Assembly (NCBI GenBank): GCA_002377855.1
Contig: DFQQ01000041.1
Span: forward strand, 22,050-86,049
Reading direction: 5' to 3'
Origin: Acidovorax delafieldii
Lineage (GTDB): Bacteria; Pseudomonadota; Gammaproteobacteria; Burkholderiales; Burkholderiaceae_C
Length of the DNA stretch: 64,000 nucleotides
Positions 9,752 to 18,900 of the stretch are shown piece after piece. A program made the translations under genes and the position numbers. The notes under the pieces are model-generated. The model ran no database searches and was not told where the DNA came from. It worked only from the letters and a program-made list of their open reading frames with translations. Position 1 is the first letter of the stretch. The number at the start of each line of letters is the position of its first letter.

Positions 9752-10582
9752 ATGTCGCCCCTGGACTACTGGCCGCTGGCGGCCCGCCGCGATGTGGTGG
9801 GCATCTTCACCGACATCGACGACACGCTGACCACCGAAGGCGCGATCACGCCCGATGCGCTGCAGGCCCTGACGGACCTCAAGGCGGCGGGCCTCGTGGT
9901 CATCCCCATCACCGGGCGGCCGATCGGATGGTGCACACCCTTCATGGCAGCCCGCACGGGCGCGGCCTGGCCGGTCGATGCCATGGTGGCGGAAAACGGG
10001 GCCGTGGCGTTCGTCCAAGGGACGGGGACGCAACCGCAGCCGGCCAAGCTCTACCAGCAGGATACCGCCACACGCCATGCCAACCAGGCACGGATGCGCG
10101 CGGTGGCCGCCCTGGTGGCGGTCGAGGTGCCGGGCGTGGCGCTGAGCCGCGACAGTGCGGGGCGCGAAACCGACCTCGCGTTTGACTACGCCGAGTTCGA
10201 CCGGCACCCGCCTGAAACCGTAGCGCAAGTGCTGACTGTGCTGCAGCGCGCAGGCATGCAGACCACTGTGAGCAGCATCCATATCCACGGCTGCTTTGGC
10301 GATTTCAACAAATGGCAGGGCGCGCGCTGGATCGTGCGCGAACTGCTGGGGCGCGACTTGACGCAGGAGCTGGACCGCTGGGTGTTCGTGGGCGATTCAG
10401 GCAACGACCAAGCGATGTTCGAGCAGTTCACCCACAGCGTGGGCGTGGCCAACATCGCGCGGTTCGTTCCCCAGCTCACACACCTGCCGCGTTACGTGGC
10501 GCGCGGCGAGCGCGGCGCCGGCTTTGCCGAGGTGGCGCAAGCGCTGCTCGCGCCACGGACCCACTGCGACTCTGCTCCCTAA
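9752..10582 (+). CDS. HAD superfamily (IIB-type) phosphatase
   Basis: A 276-residue HAD hydrolase. Motif I is TDIDDTLT (near 20-27) with the nucleophile and general-acid aspartates; motif II is PITGRP with a Thr; motif IV is FVGDSGNDQAMF (near 210-221). The cap lies between motifs II and III, as in sugar-phosphate phosphatases such as mannosyl-3-phosphoglycerate and trehalose-6-phosphate phosphatases. The substrate cannot be told from sequence. It starts six bases after prfC, so it is probably co-transcribed, with no obvious functional link. Confidence 0.85.
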   Translation: MSPLDYWPLAARRDVVGIFTDIDDTLTTEGAITPDALQALTDLKAAGLVVIPITGRPIGWCTPFMAARTGAAWPVDAMVAENGAVAFVQGTGTQPQPAKLYQQDTATRHANQARMRAVAALVAVEVPGVALSRDSAGRETDLAFDYAEFDRHPPETVAQVLTVLQRAGMQTTVSSIHIHGCFGDFNKWQGARWIVRELLGRDLTQELDRWVFVGDSGNDQAMFEQFTHSVGVANIARFVPQLTHLPRYVARGERGAGFAEVAQALLAPRTHCDSAP

Positions 10583-10599
10583 CGTAATCTTCCGAGGGA

Positions 10600-10669
10600 A
10601 ATTTGACTCAAAGCGGGCTATAAGGCTTTATGGGAAAGCGCTGGCAGCTATCTTATTTATAGCAATTGC
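10600..10669. repeat. Dispersed palindromic repeat, family A, copy 2 (diverged)
   Basis: Starts AAATTTGACTCAAAGCGGGC and contains AAAGCGCTGGCAGCTATC and TATAGCAATTGCCAGC. The flanks match the family better than the left stem arm, which has decayed. It lies just after the HAD gene. Confidence 0.65.
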
Positions 10670-10690
10670 CAGCAAGGCGGGGACCCCTCA

Positions 10691-10862
10691 CTTCATCAGG
10701 AACAGATCCGTGTCCGGCGCAAGACAGGCGTGCAGAGGCAACAAGGCGCCGCCCAGAGCGCGGGCGTCTGGGCCAATGCGGCCCAGTTCCAGTGGGAGCG
10801 GCGGTGCCTGCAGGCCCCCACAGTCGTAAGCCCGCGGGGACTCAGGCACGTTCCCCGGTCAT
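10691..10862 (-). pseudogene. Possible remnant of a ROK-family protein C-terminus
   Basis: On the minus strand about 56 codons stay open to a TGA near 10691, with no start codon. They read, among others, APPLPLELGRIGPDARALGG, then ALLPLHACLAPDTDLFLMK. The G-x-x-A-x-x-L-G-A-A-L-L-P-L pattern resembles the last helix of ROK repressors and sugar kinases. An overlapping frame ends PMMLQAMTGERA-stop near 10842. I read this as a gene relic in an otherwise empty 380-bp gap; the family call is tentative. Confidence 0.35.
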
Positions 10863-10963
10863 CGCCTGCAGCATCATAGGCGCGGCCGTGACACCCAGCT
10901 GAGCTGCGCCCCCGGTGCCAGGACAGGGACGGCAGGACGGTGGGGGTGCTGCGGTTCTAGCGG

Positions 10964-12484
10964 TTACTCGGCGGCGGGCTTGCGGGCCCGGCTGCGTGAG
11001 CGGGCGGGTACTTTGGCGGGGGCGACAGGCTCCGCGTCAGGAGTAATGGACTGTGGAGCGACCTCGGCCAGAGGCTCTGCGCCCACGACATCGCCTGCTT
11101 CAAACGCGGCCTGCGCACCACGTGCACCCCGTGCACGGGGCGCGGCGGCTTTGCTGCGGCCCATAGCTGCCTTGGCACCCTCCCCACCGCGCGTACGGCT
11201 GCGGCGAGGCGCCGCCGCCTCGGCGTTATCGTCCTTGAGGGACGTGCGCTCCGCAGCGGCATCGGTGCCATCCGGGGCTTCGGAGCGCGCATCGCGCTCC
11301 AGCGTGCTGTCCATCATAGGCTCTAACAGCGCGGTCTCAGGGGCCACGGGCTGGCTGAAATAGCGGCTGGCCGGGCGCTCAGACGGCACATCGGCCTGCC
11401 CGAACTCGGACTTTTCGGGCTCGTTGTGCGCCTCGTAGCGCGACTCGCTGCGCGGCGCAGGGCGAACGCCTGCACGGTCGGCCGCTTCGTTGCGCCGGCC
11501 TCGGTTCCTTACCGACGGGCCCTGGCTTTCGCCAGTGTCAGAACGCAACTCAGGCGCCGTCGCCACAGCATGGAAATCGTGCCGCGTGGCCCCGCCCTGG
11601 CTCGCGTGCTCAGCCGCTCCTTCAGGCCGTGCCTGCGTCGCAGCCACGGCCGGCTGGCCATGGCTGCGGAACACATACGCCCCCGACTTCTCATCGCGCC
11701 CAAACTCCAGCAGCCCCCGCGCTTGCGCCTCTTCCAGCAGATTGCCGAAGGTACGAAAGCCATAGCGGCCTTCGCTGAAATCGGGCTTGCGGCGCTTGAT
11801 GGCTTCTTTGAGCACTGACGCCCATATCTTGCCGCTGTCGCCACGCTCTGACAGCAGCGCCTCGAAGGTTTCGGCAGCCAACTCCACACCCTGGGTGCGA
11901 CGCGCGTCCTGGGTTTCCTTGCGGCTGCGCTCCTCTTCAGGACTGCGGCGCTGGGCTGGCGGGTTGCTGGCGCCAGGGCTTTGGCGGCGGGCCTGGGCGC
12001 GCTGGTTTTCGCGCACCAAGTCGTCATAGAAGATGAACTCGTCGCAGTTGGCGATCAAGAGGTCGGATGTGGATTGCTTCACGCCCACGCCGATCACCTG
12101 CTTGTTGTTCTCGCGCAGTTTGGAGACCAGTGGCGAAAAGTCCGAATCTCCGCTGATGATGACGAAGGTGTTGACGTGCGACTTGGTGTAGCAAAGGTCC
12201 AGCGCGTCCACCACCAAGCGGATGTCGGCCGAGTTCTTGCCCGACTGGCGCACATGCGGAATCTCGATCAGCTCGAAATTCGCCTCGTGCATCGTGGCCT
12301 TGAAGCCCTTGTAGCGCTCCCAGTCGCAATAGGCTTTCTTGACCACGATGGAGCCCTTGAGCAGCAGGCGCTCCAGGACGGGCTTGATGTCGAATTTTTC
12401 GTACTGCGCATCGCGCACGCCCAGGGCGACGTTTTCAAAGTCGCAGAACAAGGCCATGCTGATGCTGTCGGAAGGAGATGCCAT
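10964..12484 (-). CDS. NYN-domain (LabA/DUF88) protein with a LOTUS/OST-HTH-like domain
   Basis: A 506-residue protein from the ATG at 12484 (an upstream ATG at 12523 has no better ribosome site). Residues 8-160 form a NYN/PIN-like nuclease domain: ALFCDFENVALGV with the first acidic residue, then SADIRLVVDALDL and VIISGDSDFSPLV supplying the other conserved aspartates. Residues about 205-280 (ELAAETFEALLSERGD through YVFRSHG) resemble a LOTUS/OST-HTH RNA-binding module. The rest is low-complexity and ends in a basic tail (RSRSRARKP). Family members are RNases or RNA-binding regulators; the target is unknown. It stands alone on the minus strand. Confidence 0.85.
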   Translation of the reverse strand: MASPSDSISMALFCDFENVALGVRDAQYEKFDIKPVLERLLLKGSIVVKKAYCDWERYKGFKATMHEANFELIEIPHVRQSGKNSADIRLVVDALDLCYTKSHVNTFVIISGDSDFSPLVSKLRENNKQVIGVGVKQSTSDLLIANCDEFIFYDDLVRENQRAQARRQSPGASNPPAQRRSPEEERSRKETQDARRTQGVELAAETFEALLSERGDSGKIWASVLKEAIKRRKPDFSEGRYGFRTFGNLLEEAQARGLLEFGRDEKSGAYVFRSHGQPAVAATQARPEGAAEHASQGGATRHDFHAVATAPELRSDTGESQGPSVRNRGRRNEAADRAGVRPAPRSESRYEAHNEPEKSEFGQADVPSERPASRYFSQPVAPETALLEPMMDSTLERDARSEAPDGTDAAAERTSLKDDNAEAAAPRRSRTRGGEGAKAAMGRSKAAAPRARGARGAQAAFEAGDVVGAEPLAEVAPQSITPDAEPVAPAKVPARSRSRARKPAAE

Positions 12485-12759
12485 AGGTGTGTGGTGCCGT
12501 TCAATGCAGAGGCAGATCATCACACGGAAACCCCAATGCCCCGAATGTCCGTCGTACTGAGCAATGGATCAGGCTGCAGGCGCCACCCCAGGCGGCAAAA
12601 AACGTGAGGCCACTGCGCCACGCACGCAGCCCGGTGCGAACCATTCAAACGCCTCCGCCGCCGAGGGCGCCCGGCGGCTGACACCAACCTGGGCGGGCAG
12701 CTCTGGGCCTCGGCGGCTGCCCAGGCATGCAGCAGCACTGCTTACCGGGGCGGCGCGCG

Positions 12760-13722
12760 TTACAGCGGCTTGGCGAGCCCCAGCTTCTCGACCAAGGCCT
12801 TCTCGCGCGCGAAGGTGTCGGCCGCAAACTTCTGGTAGGCGGCAGAGCTCATGTACATGGGCACCATGTCGTAGCGCGCCAAAGCGGTTTTGTAACTGTC
12901 GAGCTCCATCGCTTGCTTGAAGGCATCGTGCAGGCGCTTGACTACGGCCGCAGGCGTGCCCTTGGGGGCGCCAATCCCAAACGGTGAGTTCTGCACCAGG
13001 TTCAGGCCCAGTTCCTTGAGCGTGGGTGCGTCAGGGAACTTCGCCAGGCGCTCCGCGCCCCAGGTATTGAGCACGCGCAGCTTGCCGGCCTCCACCTGCG
13101 GCGCGAAGCCAGTGGAATCGGCCGCAGCCATGATCTGCCCACCCAGAATGGATTGCATCAAGTCGGCGCTGCCCTTGTACGGCACATGCAGCAGTTCAAT
13201 GCCCAGTTGCTGAGCAATCAGTTCCATGGTGAGGTGCGGGCTGGTCATGGTGCCCGTGGAGCCGTAGCTCAACTTGCCTGGATTGGCCTTGGCCCACGCC
13301 ACGAAGTGCGTCCACGTCTTCAGAGGCGAATCGGCGGGCACCACCACGCCAAAGGCATAGCCCGTGACGTTGATCACATAGCTGATGTCCTTGACCGGGT
13401 CCCAGTTGATTTTGGTGGTGTAGGGCAGGCGGAACACGCCCAACGGGATCTGGGCAACGGTGTACCCGTCGGGCTGCGCGCTCTGCAGCGCTTGGGCAGG
13501 CAACGTGCCGCCGGCGCCGGGCTTGTTTTCGACGATGACGGGCTGACCCAATATTTTGCCGGCACTGTCGGCCAGCGAACGCATGGTGATGTCCGTGGGG
13601 CCGCCCGCGGGGAAGGCGATCACCAGCTTGATGGGCTTGCTGGGAAAACTCTGGGCCTGCGCAATGAACGCGGGGGCGGCAAGGCTGGCGGCTCCCCATT
13701 GAATGATCTTGCGGCGTTGCAT
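12760..13722 (-). CDS. Bug-family periplasmic solute receptor (tripartite tricarboxylate transport type)
   Basis: A 320-residue TctC/Bug receptor with signal MQRRKIIQWGAASLAAPAFIAQA and the family hallmarks PIKLVIAFPAGGPTDITMR (start of the mature protein), VIVENKPGAGG and LLHVPYKGSADLMQSILGG. The ATG at 13722 follows a good AGGAG. These receptors bind carboxylates, amino acids or nicotinate-like ligands. No TctA/TctB membrane genes are nearby, which is common for this family in Burkholderiales. The ligand is unknown. A long in-frame N-terminal extension to 13863 is rejected because it would bury the signal peptide. Confidence 0.92.
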   Translation of the reverse strand: MQRRKIIQWGAASLAAPAFIAQAQSFPSKPIKLVIAFPAGGPTDITMRSLADSAGKILGQPVIVENKPGAGGTLPAQALQSAQPDGYTVAQIPLGVFRLPYTTKINWDPVKDISYVINVTGYAFGVVVPADSPLKTWTHFVAWAKANPGKLSYGSTGTMTSPHLTMELIAQQLGIELLHVPYKGSADLMQSILGGQIMAAADSTGFAPQVEAGKLRVLNTWGAERLAKFPDAPTLKELGLNLVQNSPFGIGAPKGTPAAVVKRLHDAFKQAMELDSYKTALARYDMVPMYMSSAAYQKFAADTFAREKALVEKLGLAKPL

Positions 13723-13936
13723 GAAGGCTCCTGAAAACACGAAAATACAGACCGCTCCATTGGACGCGAGCCCTGGGCCAAGCGCATGCAGGAAACCCCC
13801 TAGCCCCTGTCGCCAACGCGCCAGGGCGATCCCCGACGGGAGCCCCCACCCACGCGCGCACAACCTGCCTCAAGCAGGCAGAGCCAGCATCCCAGCGGTC
13901 GCTGCGCGCTCGGCTTTGGGCCGCCCGAAGGCGCGC

Positions 13937-14368
13937 TCACGCCTTGTACGTGGACAGCAAAATGCTCGTTTCCGTGTTGGCAATGCCCGCCGTGAGGCGA
14001 ATGCGGGTGAGCGCCGCGTCAAAGAACTCGAGGCTTTCGGCACGCACCTCGGCCACCACGTCCCAGCGGCCATTCGTCGTGTGCAGCGTGCCCACCGCAG
14101 GCTCTCCTCGCAACGCATGGATGACATCGGAGGCGGCGTTGCCCTCTACAGCGATGCTCATCCAAGCACGGATGCGTTGGGGCTCAGAGTCGGGGCGCAG
14201 GCGCACCGTGTAGCCGGTGATCACCCCGCCCTCTTCCATCTTGCGCAAGCGGCTTTGCACCGTGCCACGCGCAAGGCGCAGTTTTTGCGCCAGTGCGGCC
14301 ACCGGGGTACGTGCATCGGCACGCAGAATGCTGAGGATTTCGCGGTCGGTGTCGTCAAGGCTGTTCAT
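13937..14368 (-). CDS. Lrp/AsnC family transcriptional regulator
   Basis: A 143-residue regulator with an N-terminal winged helix-turn-helix (LDDTDREILSILRADARTP, then LAQKLRLARGTVQSRLRKM) and a C-terminal RAM ligand-binding ferredoxin-like domain (IRAWMSIAVEG through TRIRLTAGIANTETSILLSTY). The family forms octamers or dimers that respond to amino acids. The adjacent Bug receptor points the same way and might be its target, but that is inference. Confidence 0.93.
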   Translation of the reverse strand: MNSLDDTDREILSILRADARTPVAALAQKLRLARGTVQSRLRKMEEGGVITGYTVRLRPDSEPQRIRAWMSIAVEGNAASDVIHALRGEPAVGTLHTTNGRWDVVAEVRAESLEFFDAALTRIRLTAGIANTETSILLSTYKA

Positions 14369-14429
14369 GAACGCTGGTGGATGGGCTTGGGGACGGCATC
14401 ATGGCACGAACGTACACATTCACAAATTC

Positions 14430-14494
14430 AAGTCAAAAGACCCTGCAGCGCTTAATACATAAGCGCCAACAGCTATAACTTCAATAGCAAATCA
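14430..14494. repeat. Dispersed palindromic repeat, family A, copy 3
   Basis: AAATTCAAGTCAAAAGACC, then GCAGCGCTTAATACATAAGCGC, AACAGCTATAACTTCAATAGC. The stem GCGCTTA/TAAGCGC is intact. It lies between the small cysteine protein and the Lrp-type regulator and abuts the former's stop codon. Confidence 0.8.
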
Positions 14495-14836
14495 AATGTC
14501 TGGCGGCGCGGCTGGCTGGGCCTGCAACTGGGCGTCACACCCCACGCCCGCGGCAATCCACCGGCGGGCCAGCGCTGCAGTGGCGCGCAATGCCCATGGC
14601 CGCCGCCACCCGGTGACGCTGGCCGGGTCGGCAACCAGCCCGCACAGGTAGCGCTGCCCGTCCGCATCCCAGCGCAGCGCCGCGCAGGCGCCCTGCCGTC
14701 GGCCCGACACCAGCACGCCCAGCGGACACGGCTCGGCCAGGCAGCAAAGACCACAGCCATTGCACGGCGCGCCCTCCACGGGTTTGGGCGGTGCAGTGGG
14801 TTGGATCCATACCACCGGCGGTTTCTGCATCTTCAT
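14492..14836 (-). CDS. Small cysteine-rich protein (YkgJ-like metal-binding motif)
   Basis: A 114-residue cytosolic protein with a clustered cysteine motif, CNGCGLCCLAEPCPLG (near 25-40), and further cysteines at GACAALRW, RYLCGLV and GVGCDAQ. This layout resembles the Fe- or Zn-binding YkgJ (CxxCxxCC) family, but the protein is short and lacks the C-terminal half of typical members. Function unknown. It stands alone between the Lrp-type regulator and the lipoprotein terminator. Confidence 0.7.
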   Translation of the reverse strand: MKMQKPPVVWIQPTAPPKPVEGAPCNGCGLCCLAEPCPLGVLVSGRRQGACAALRWDADGQRYLCGLVADPASVTGWRRPWALRATAALARRWIAAGVGCDAQLQAQPAAPPDI

Positions 14837-14996
14837 CGCGCACGGCTCCTTGAAGGCGCTGGCGGGGCGGGTGGGAAATCATCCATTGGAAAGCTGCGTG
14901 ACAGGGTGTTTGAGCGCCTGGCCTGGGTTTCAGACGGAGGTCCACCGAAGTCTTCATGATGCCTGACACGGACGCATCGGCGCGCCGTTCGCACAT

Positions 14997-15034
14997 AAAA
15001 AAGGCCCCAATCACCGGTGAGGGTGTTCGGGGCC
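14997..15034 (-). terminator. Rho-independent terminator after the lipoprotein gene
   Basis: On the minus strand GGCCCC pairs with GGGGCC around a 20-base loop that itself contains CACCGGTG, followed by TTTTTT. It lies about 110 bp after the stop of the small lipoprotein gene. Confidence 0.75.
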
Positions 15035-15144
15035 AAAGAGGCCGGTCAGAAGGGAGGAGAGAAGAACCGGCCCGAGGGGAACAGGGGTGAGTGCCCGACG
15101 TTGACGCCAGTGCGTCAGCCGAGCACTCTGATGAGGGTGCCGCG

Positions 15145-15645
15145 TCAGCAGCCGCTCGGGCGCGATGGGCGCATGGGCACAATGCCACTGACCTTGAGGG
15201 TGCCACCGGAGCCGTCGCTGGCCGTCAAAGTCTTGCTCGTGAAGCGCACGCGGTTGTTTTCGCGCTCCACGGCGCTGTCGACAGCGTCGCCGCTGCTGTA
15301 TTCCTTGCCAGCAAATGTCATGAAGACTTGGTACGTGACAGTGCCATTGATCTGGTAGCGAATGTCGCCATAGGCAGTAGCGTCCGAGCCCACCTTGTTG
15401 GCGCCGTCAAACTTGAAGGTGCAGACTTCAGGCGAAGAGCCGACCGGGTTTTTCTTGTCCACATCAGTGATGTTCAACGCGCCGTTGCCGTATATGCCGT
15501 TGATGCCGTCTACCGTGGAACTCGTGACCGTCAGCACGCCTGGCTCATCGCTGGGGGTAGGGTCATCGTCGTTACCACCACCGCAAGCGACCAAGAGAAC
15601 GGAAGACGCAGCCAGCGCCAGACAGGTTTTTATGCAGGTTTTCAT
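15145..15645 (-). CDS. Small predicted lipoprotein
   Basis: A 166-residue protein with a lipoprotein signal: MKTCIKTCLALAASSVLLVAC with lipobox LVAC (cysteine at 21), then GGGNDDD, so the mature protein is lipid-anchored; the Asp-rich start does not match a clean inner-membrane retention signal. The rest is a beta-rich domain with two further cysteines (EVCTFKF and the C-terminal SGC), rich in Gly, Ser and Thr. I do not recognise a family. A GTG one codon upstream is the alternative start. The gene has its own terminator. Confidence 0.75.
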   Translation of the reverse strand: MKTCIKTCLALAASSVLLVACGGGNDDDPTPSDEPGVLTVTSSTVDGINGIYGNGALNITDVDKKNPVGSSPEVCTFKFDGANKVGSDATAYGDIRYQINGTVTYQVFMTFAGKEYSSGDAVDSAVERENNRVRFTSKTLTASDGSGGTLKVSGIVPMRPSRPSGC

Positions 15646-15987
15646 CACAGTATGGGCCGTATGCCGGCCGGGTTAGTTGGCAGTGGGGTCATCGTAGGAA
15701 CACCCTCTCGCCTTCTACGTCCGACAAAAACATCGCCATCCGTAGGACGGGGCCGCACCCTGCAGACCATCAGCGCGACAGTACCTGCGTATGCATCCGA
15801 CCCCCACCCCCACTGGACGTGCGTTGGAGATGGGCCTCACGGCCACCTTGCGGTCCAGGAAGATCGGCACCAGGGAGATCGGCACCGGGCTGGGACTGAA
15901 AAGCCAGCGACAGCTGGCCGGGCGATTCGTACCCCGCTCACCACTTCCAGCACCGGGCCAGCGGCCCACGGCACGGCGCGCTGCGGC
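15646..15987. other. Gap without a recognisable gene
   Basis: 342 bp between the lipoprotein start and the uvrA stop. The one feature is an imperfect 15-bp direct repeat (AGATCGGCACCAGGG, then AGATCGGCACCGGGC) near 15860-15890. No ORF with family resemblance and no clear terminator for uvrA was seen. Confidence 0.5.
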
Positions 15988-18900
15988 TCAGCGCGCCAAC
16001 ACCGGGGCCAGCGCCCTGCCCGTGTGCGTTCCCGCCGCCACCACATCCTCGGGCGTGGCAGCCGCCACGATGCGACCGCCCGCGTTTCCGCCCTCGGGCC
16101 CCAGGTCCAGGATCCAGTCGGCCTCGGCGATCACGTCCAGGTCGTGCTCGATCACGATCACGCTGTGGCCCCCATTCACCAAACGGTGCAGCACGCGGAT
16201 GAGTTTGTCCACGTCGGCCATGTGCAGGCCCACCGTGGGTTCGTCCAGCACGTAGAGCGTGTGCGGCGCCTTCTGGCCGCGGCGGCCCACTTCGTCGCGC
16301 ACCTTGGTCAGCTCGGTCACGAGCTTGATGCGCTGCGCCTCGCCACCGCTGAGCGTGGGCGAGGGCTGGCCCAGCGTGAGGTAACCCAGGCCCACGTCCT
16401 GAAGCAACTGCAGCGGGTGCGCAATGCTGGGCATGGTGGCAAAGAACCCCACGGCCTCGTCCACCTCCATCTGCAGCACGTCGCCAATGCTCTTTCCGCG
16501 CCAGGTGACGGCCAGCGTTTCGGGGTTAAAGCGTGCGCCGTGGCAGGTCTCGCAGGGCACCTTCACATCGGGCAAGAAGCTCATCTCGATGGTGCGCACG
16601 CCCGCGCCTTCGCAGCTGGGGCAGCGGCCTTCGCCGGTGTTGAAACTGAAACGGCCGGCGGCGTAGCCGCGTGCCTTGGCCTCCAGCGTCTCGGCAAACA
16701 GCTTGCGGATGGTGTCCCAGAAGCCGATGTACGTCGCTGGACAGCTGCGTGGTGTTTTGCCGATCGGCGTCTGGTCCACTTCGAGCACGCGGTCGATGCT
16801 CTCGAAGCCCGACAGGCCCGTGCAACCGACCAGGGGCGGTGCCTTGCCTGCATCCATCGCATCGCGCCCGGCCTTGGTCGAGCGTTGCTGCACCCAGGCC
16901 TGCACATTGGCCAGCAGCACATCGCGCGCCAGGGTGGACTTGCCCGATCCGCTCACGCCCGTCACTGCCACCAGGCGGTGCAACGGCACGGTGGCGGTCA
17001 CGTTCTGCAGGTTGTGCAGCTGCGCGCCGTGCACCGTGAGCCAGCGCATCGCTGCGCGCTCCTTGGCTTCGGTCAATGCGTCGGCCGCCAGCGATGCGGC
17101 CTGGGCTGCGCGCTTCTTCACCGCCGCGCTTTGGCGGCCGGTGGGCGCTGCGGCTTCGGCCCGCGCAAAGGCGGCGGTCGCTTCGGCGCTCACCTCGCTG
17201 GCCGCCATGCTGCGGCGCAGCTGCAGCGGGTGCTTCATCGCGTGCAGCAGGTAGCGGCCGGTTTGCGAATCGTCGGCGCCGGTGATGTCGGCAACGCTGC
17301 CCTGCGCCACCAGGCGCCCGCCGCGTTTGCCGGCACTGGGGCCAATGTCGATGATGTGGTCGGCGCGGCGGATGGTGTCTTCGTCGTGCTCCACCACCAC
17401 CAGCGTGTTGCCCTTGTCGCCCAGCTTGTGCAGGGCGTTGAGCAGGATCTGGTTGTCGCGCGCATGCAGGCCGATGGTGGGCTCATCCAGCACATAGCAC
17501 ACACCCTGCAGGTTGCTGCCCAGCTGCGCGGCCAGGCGAATGCGCTGCGCCTCGCCACCGCTCAGCGTGGGCGCGCCCCGGTCGAGCGTGAGGTAGCCCA
17601 GGCCCACTTCTTCGAGGAACTCGAGCCGGCTCTGGATCTCTGGCACAAGGTCGCGGGCGATGTCGGCCTCGCGCTCAGTCATGCCGCCTTCAATGCGCAA
17701 GGTCTCGACCCAGCGGCGCACGTCCGTCACCGACAGGGCTGCGATGTCGGTGATGCCCACGCCGGCAAACTTCACGGCGCGGGCCGTGGCGTTCAGGCGC
17801 GTACCGCTACAGGTGGGACAGGCGGTGTCCTGCAAGTCTTCCACCTCGGGCTCGGCAAAGGTCTGCTCGCGGCCTTTTTCCTTGTCGTCCTGCACGGAGT
17901 CGTCGAACACCTTGCGCTGGTCTTTGGTGAGCTTGACGCCGGTGCCCACGCAGTCGGGGCACCAGCCATGCTTGCTGTTGTAAGAAAAGAGGCGCGGGTC
18001 CAGCTCGGCATAACTGGTGGCGCACACGGGGCAGGCGCGCTTGGTCGAAAAGGCCTGCAGGTGGCCGATGCCCGCCGTGGCCGCGCCGCTTTGCATGGCT
18101 GCCGCCAGCGTGCTGATGCTTGAGAGGACATGCACCACGCCCTTGCCGTGCGTGAGCGCGTCGGCCAGCGCGGTGCGCAGTGCGGCTTCGTTCTCGGGCG
18201 ACACATCGAGGCTGGCCACAGGCAGCTCGATGGTGTGTTCCTTGAACCGGTCGATGCGCGGGAAGTTGGTGGTGGGCAAAAAGTTGCCGTCCACCCGCAG
18301 GTGCGTATAGCCGCGCGGGCGGGCCCAGTCGGCCAGCTCGGTGTACACGCCCTTGCGGTTCATCACCAGCGGCGCGAGCAGGCCGATGTGTTGCCCGCGG
18401 AACTGCGTGAGCAATTGCGCGGCGATGCTCTCGGGTGTTTGCGGCTGCACGGCGGCGCCGTCTTTCACGCAATGCTGCGTGCCGAGCTTGACGTACAGCA
18501 GGCGCAGAAAGTGCCACACCTCCGTCGTCGTGCCCACGGTGGACTTGCGGCCGCCGCGCGACAGGCGCTGCTCGATGGCCACGGTGGGCGGAATGCCGTA
18601 CACCGCGTCGACCTCGGGCCGGCCCGCGGGCTGCACGATGGAACGCGCATAGGCATTGAGCGATTCGAGGTAACGCCGCTGGCCTTCGTTGAACAGGATG
18701 TCGAACGCCAGCGTGGACTTGCCCGAGCCGCTGACACCCGTCACCACGTTGAACTTGCCGCGCGGAATGTCGACGCTCAGGTTTTTGAGGTTGTGTTCCT
18801 TGGCGTTGACGATTTGTATGGCGTTTTTGGCCTCTGGCGCTTGTCCCATCTGCGCAAGGCGCTCTGCTTTTCGTAGCGCTGCAGCTTTTTCGTGCACCGA

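Noticed and set aside
15091..18123. A 1010-codon open frame on the plus strand
   Set aside because: It runs antisense to the giant uvrA and beyond; the translation is His/Ala/Arg-rich with no family resemblance, as expected for a shadow frame in GC-rich DNA.
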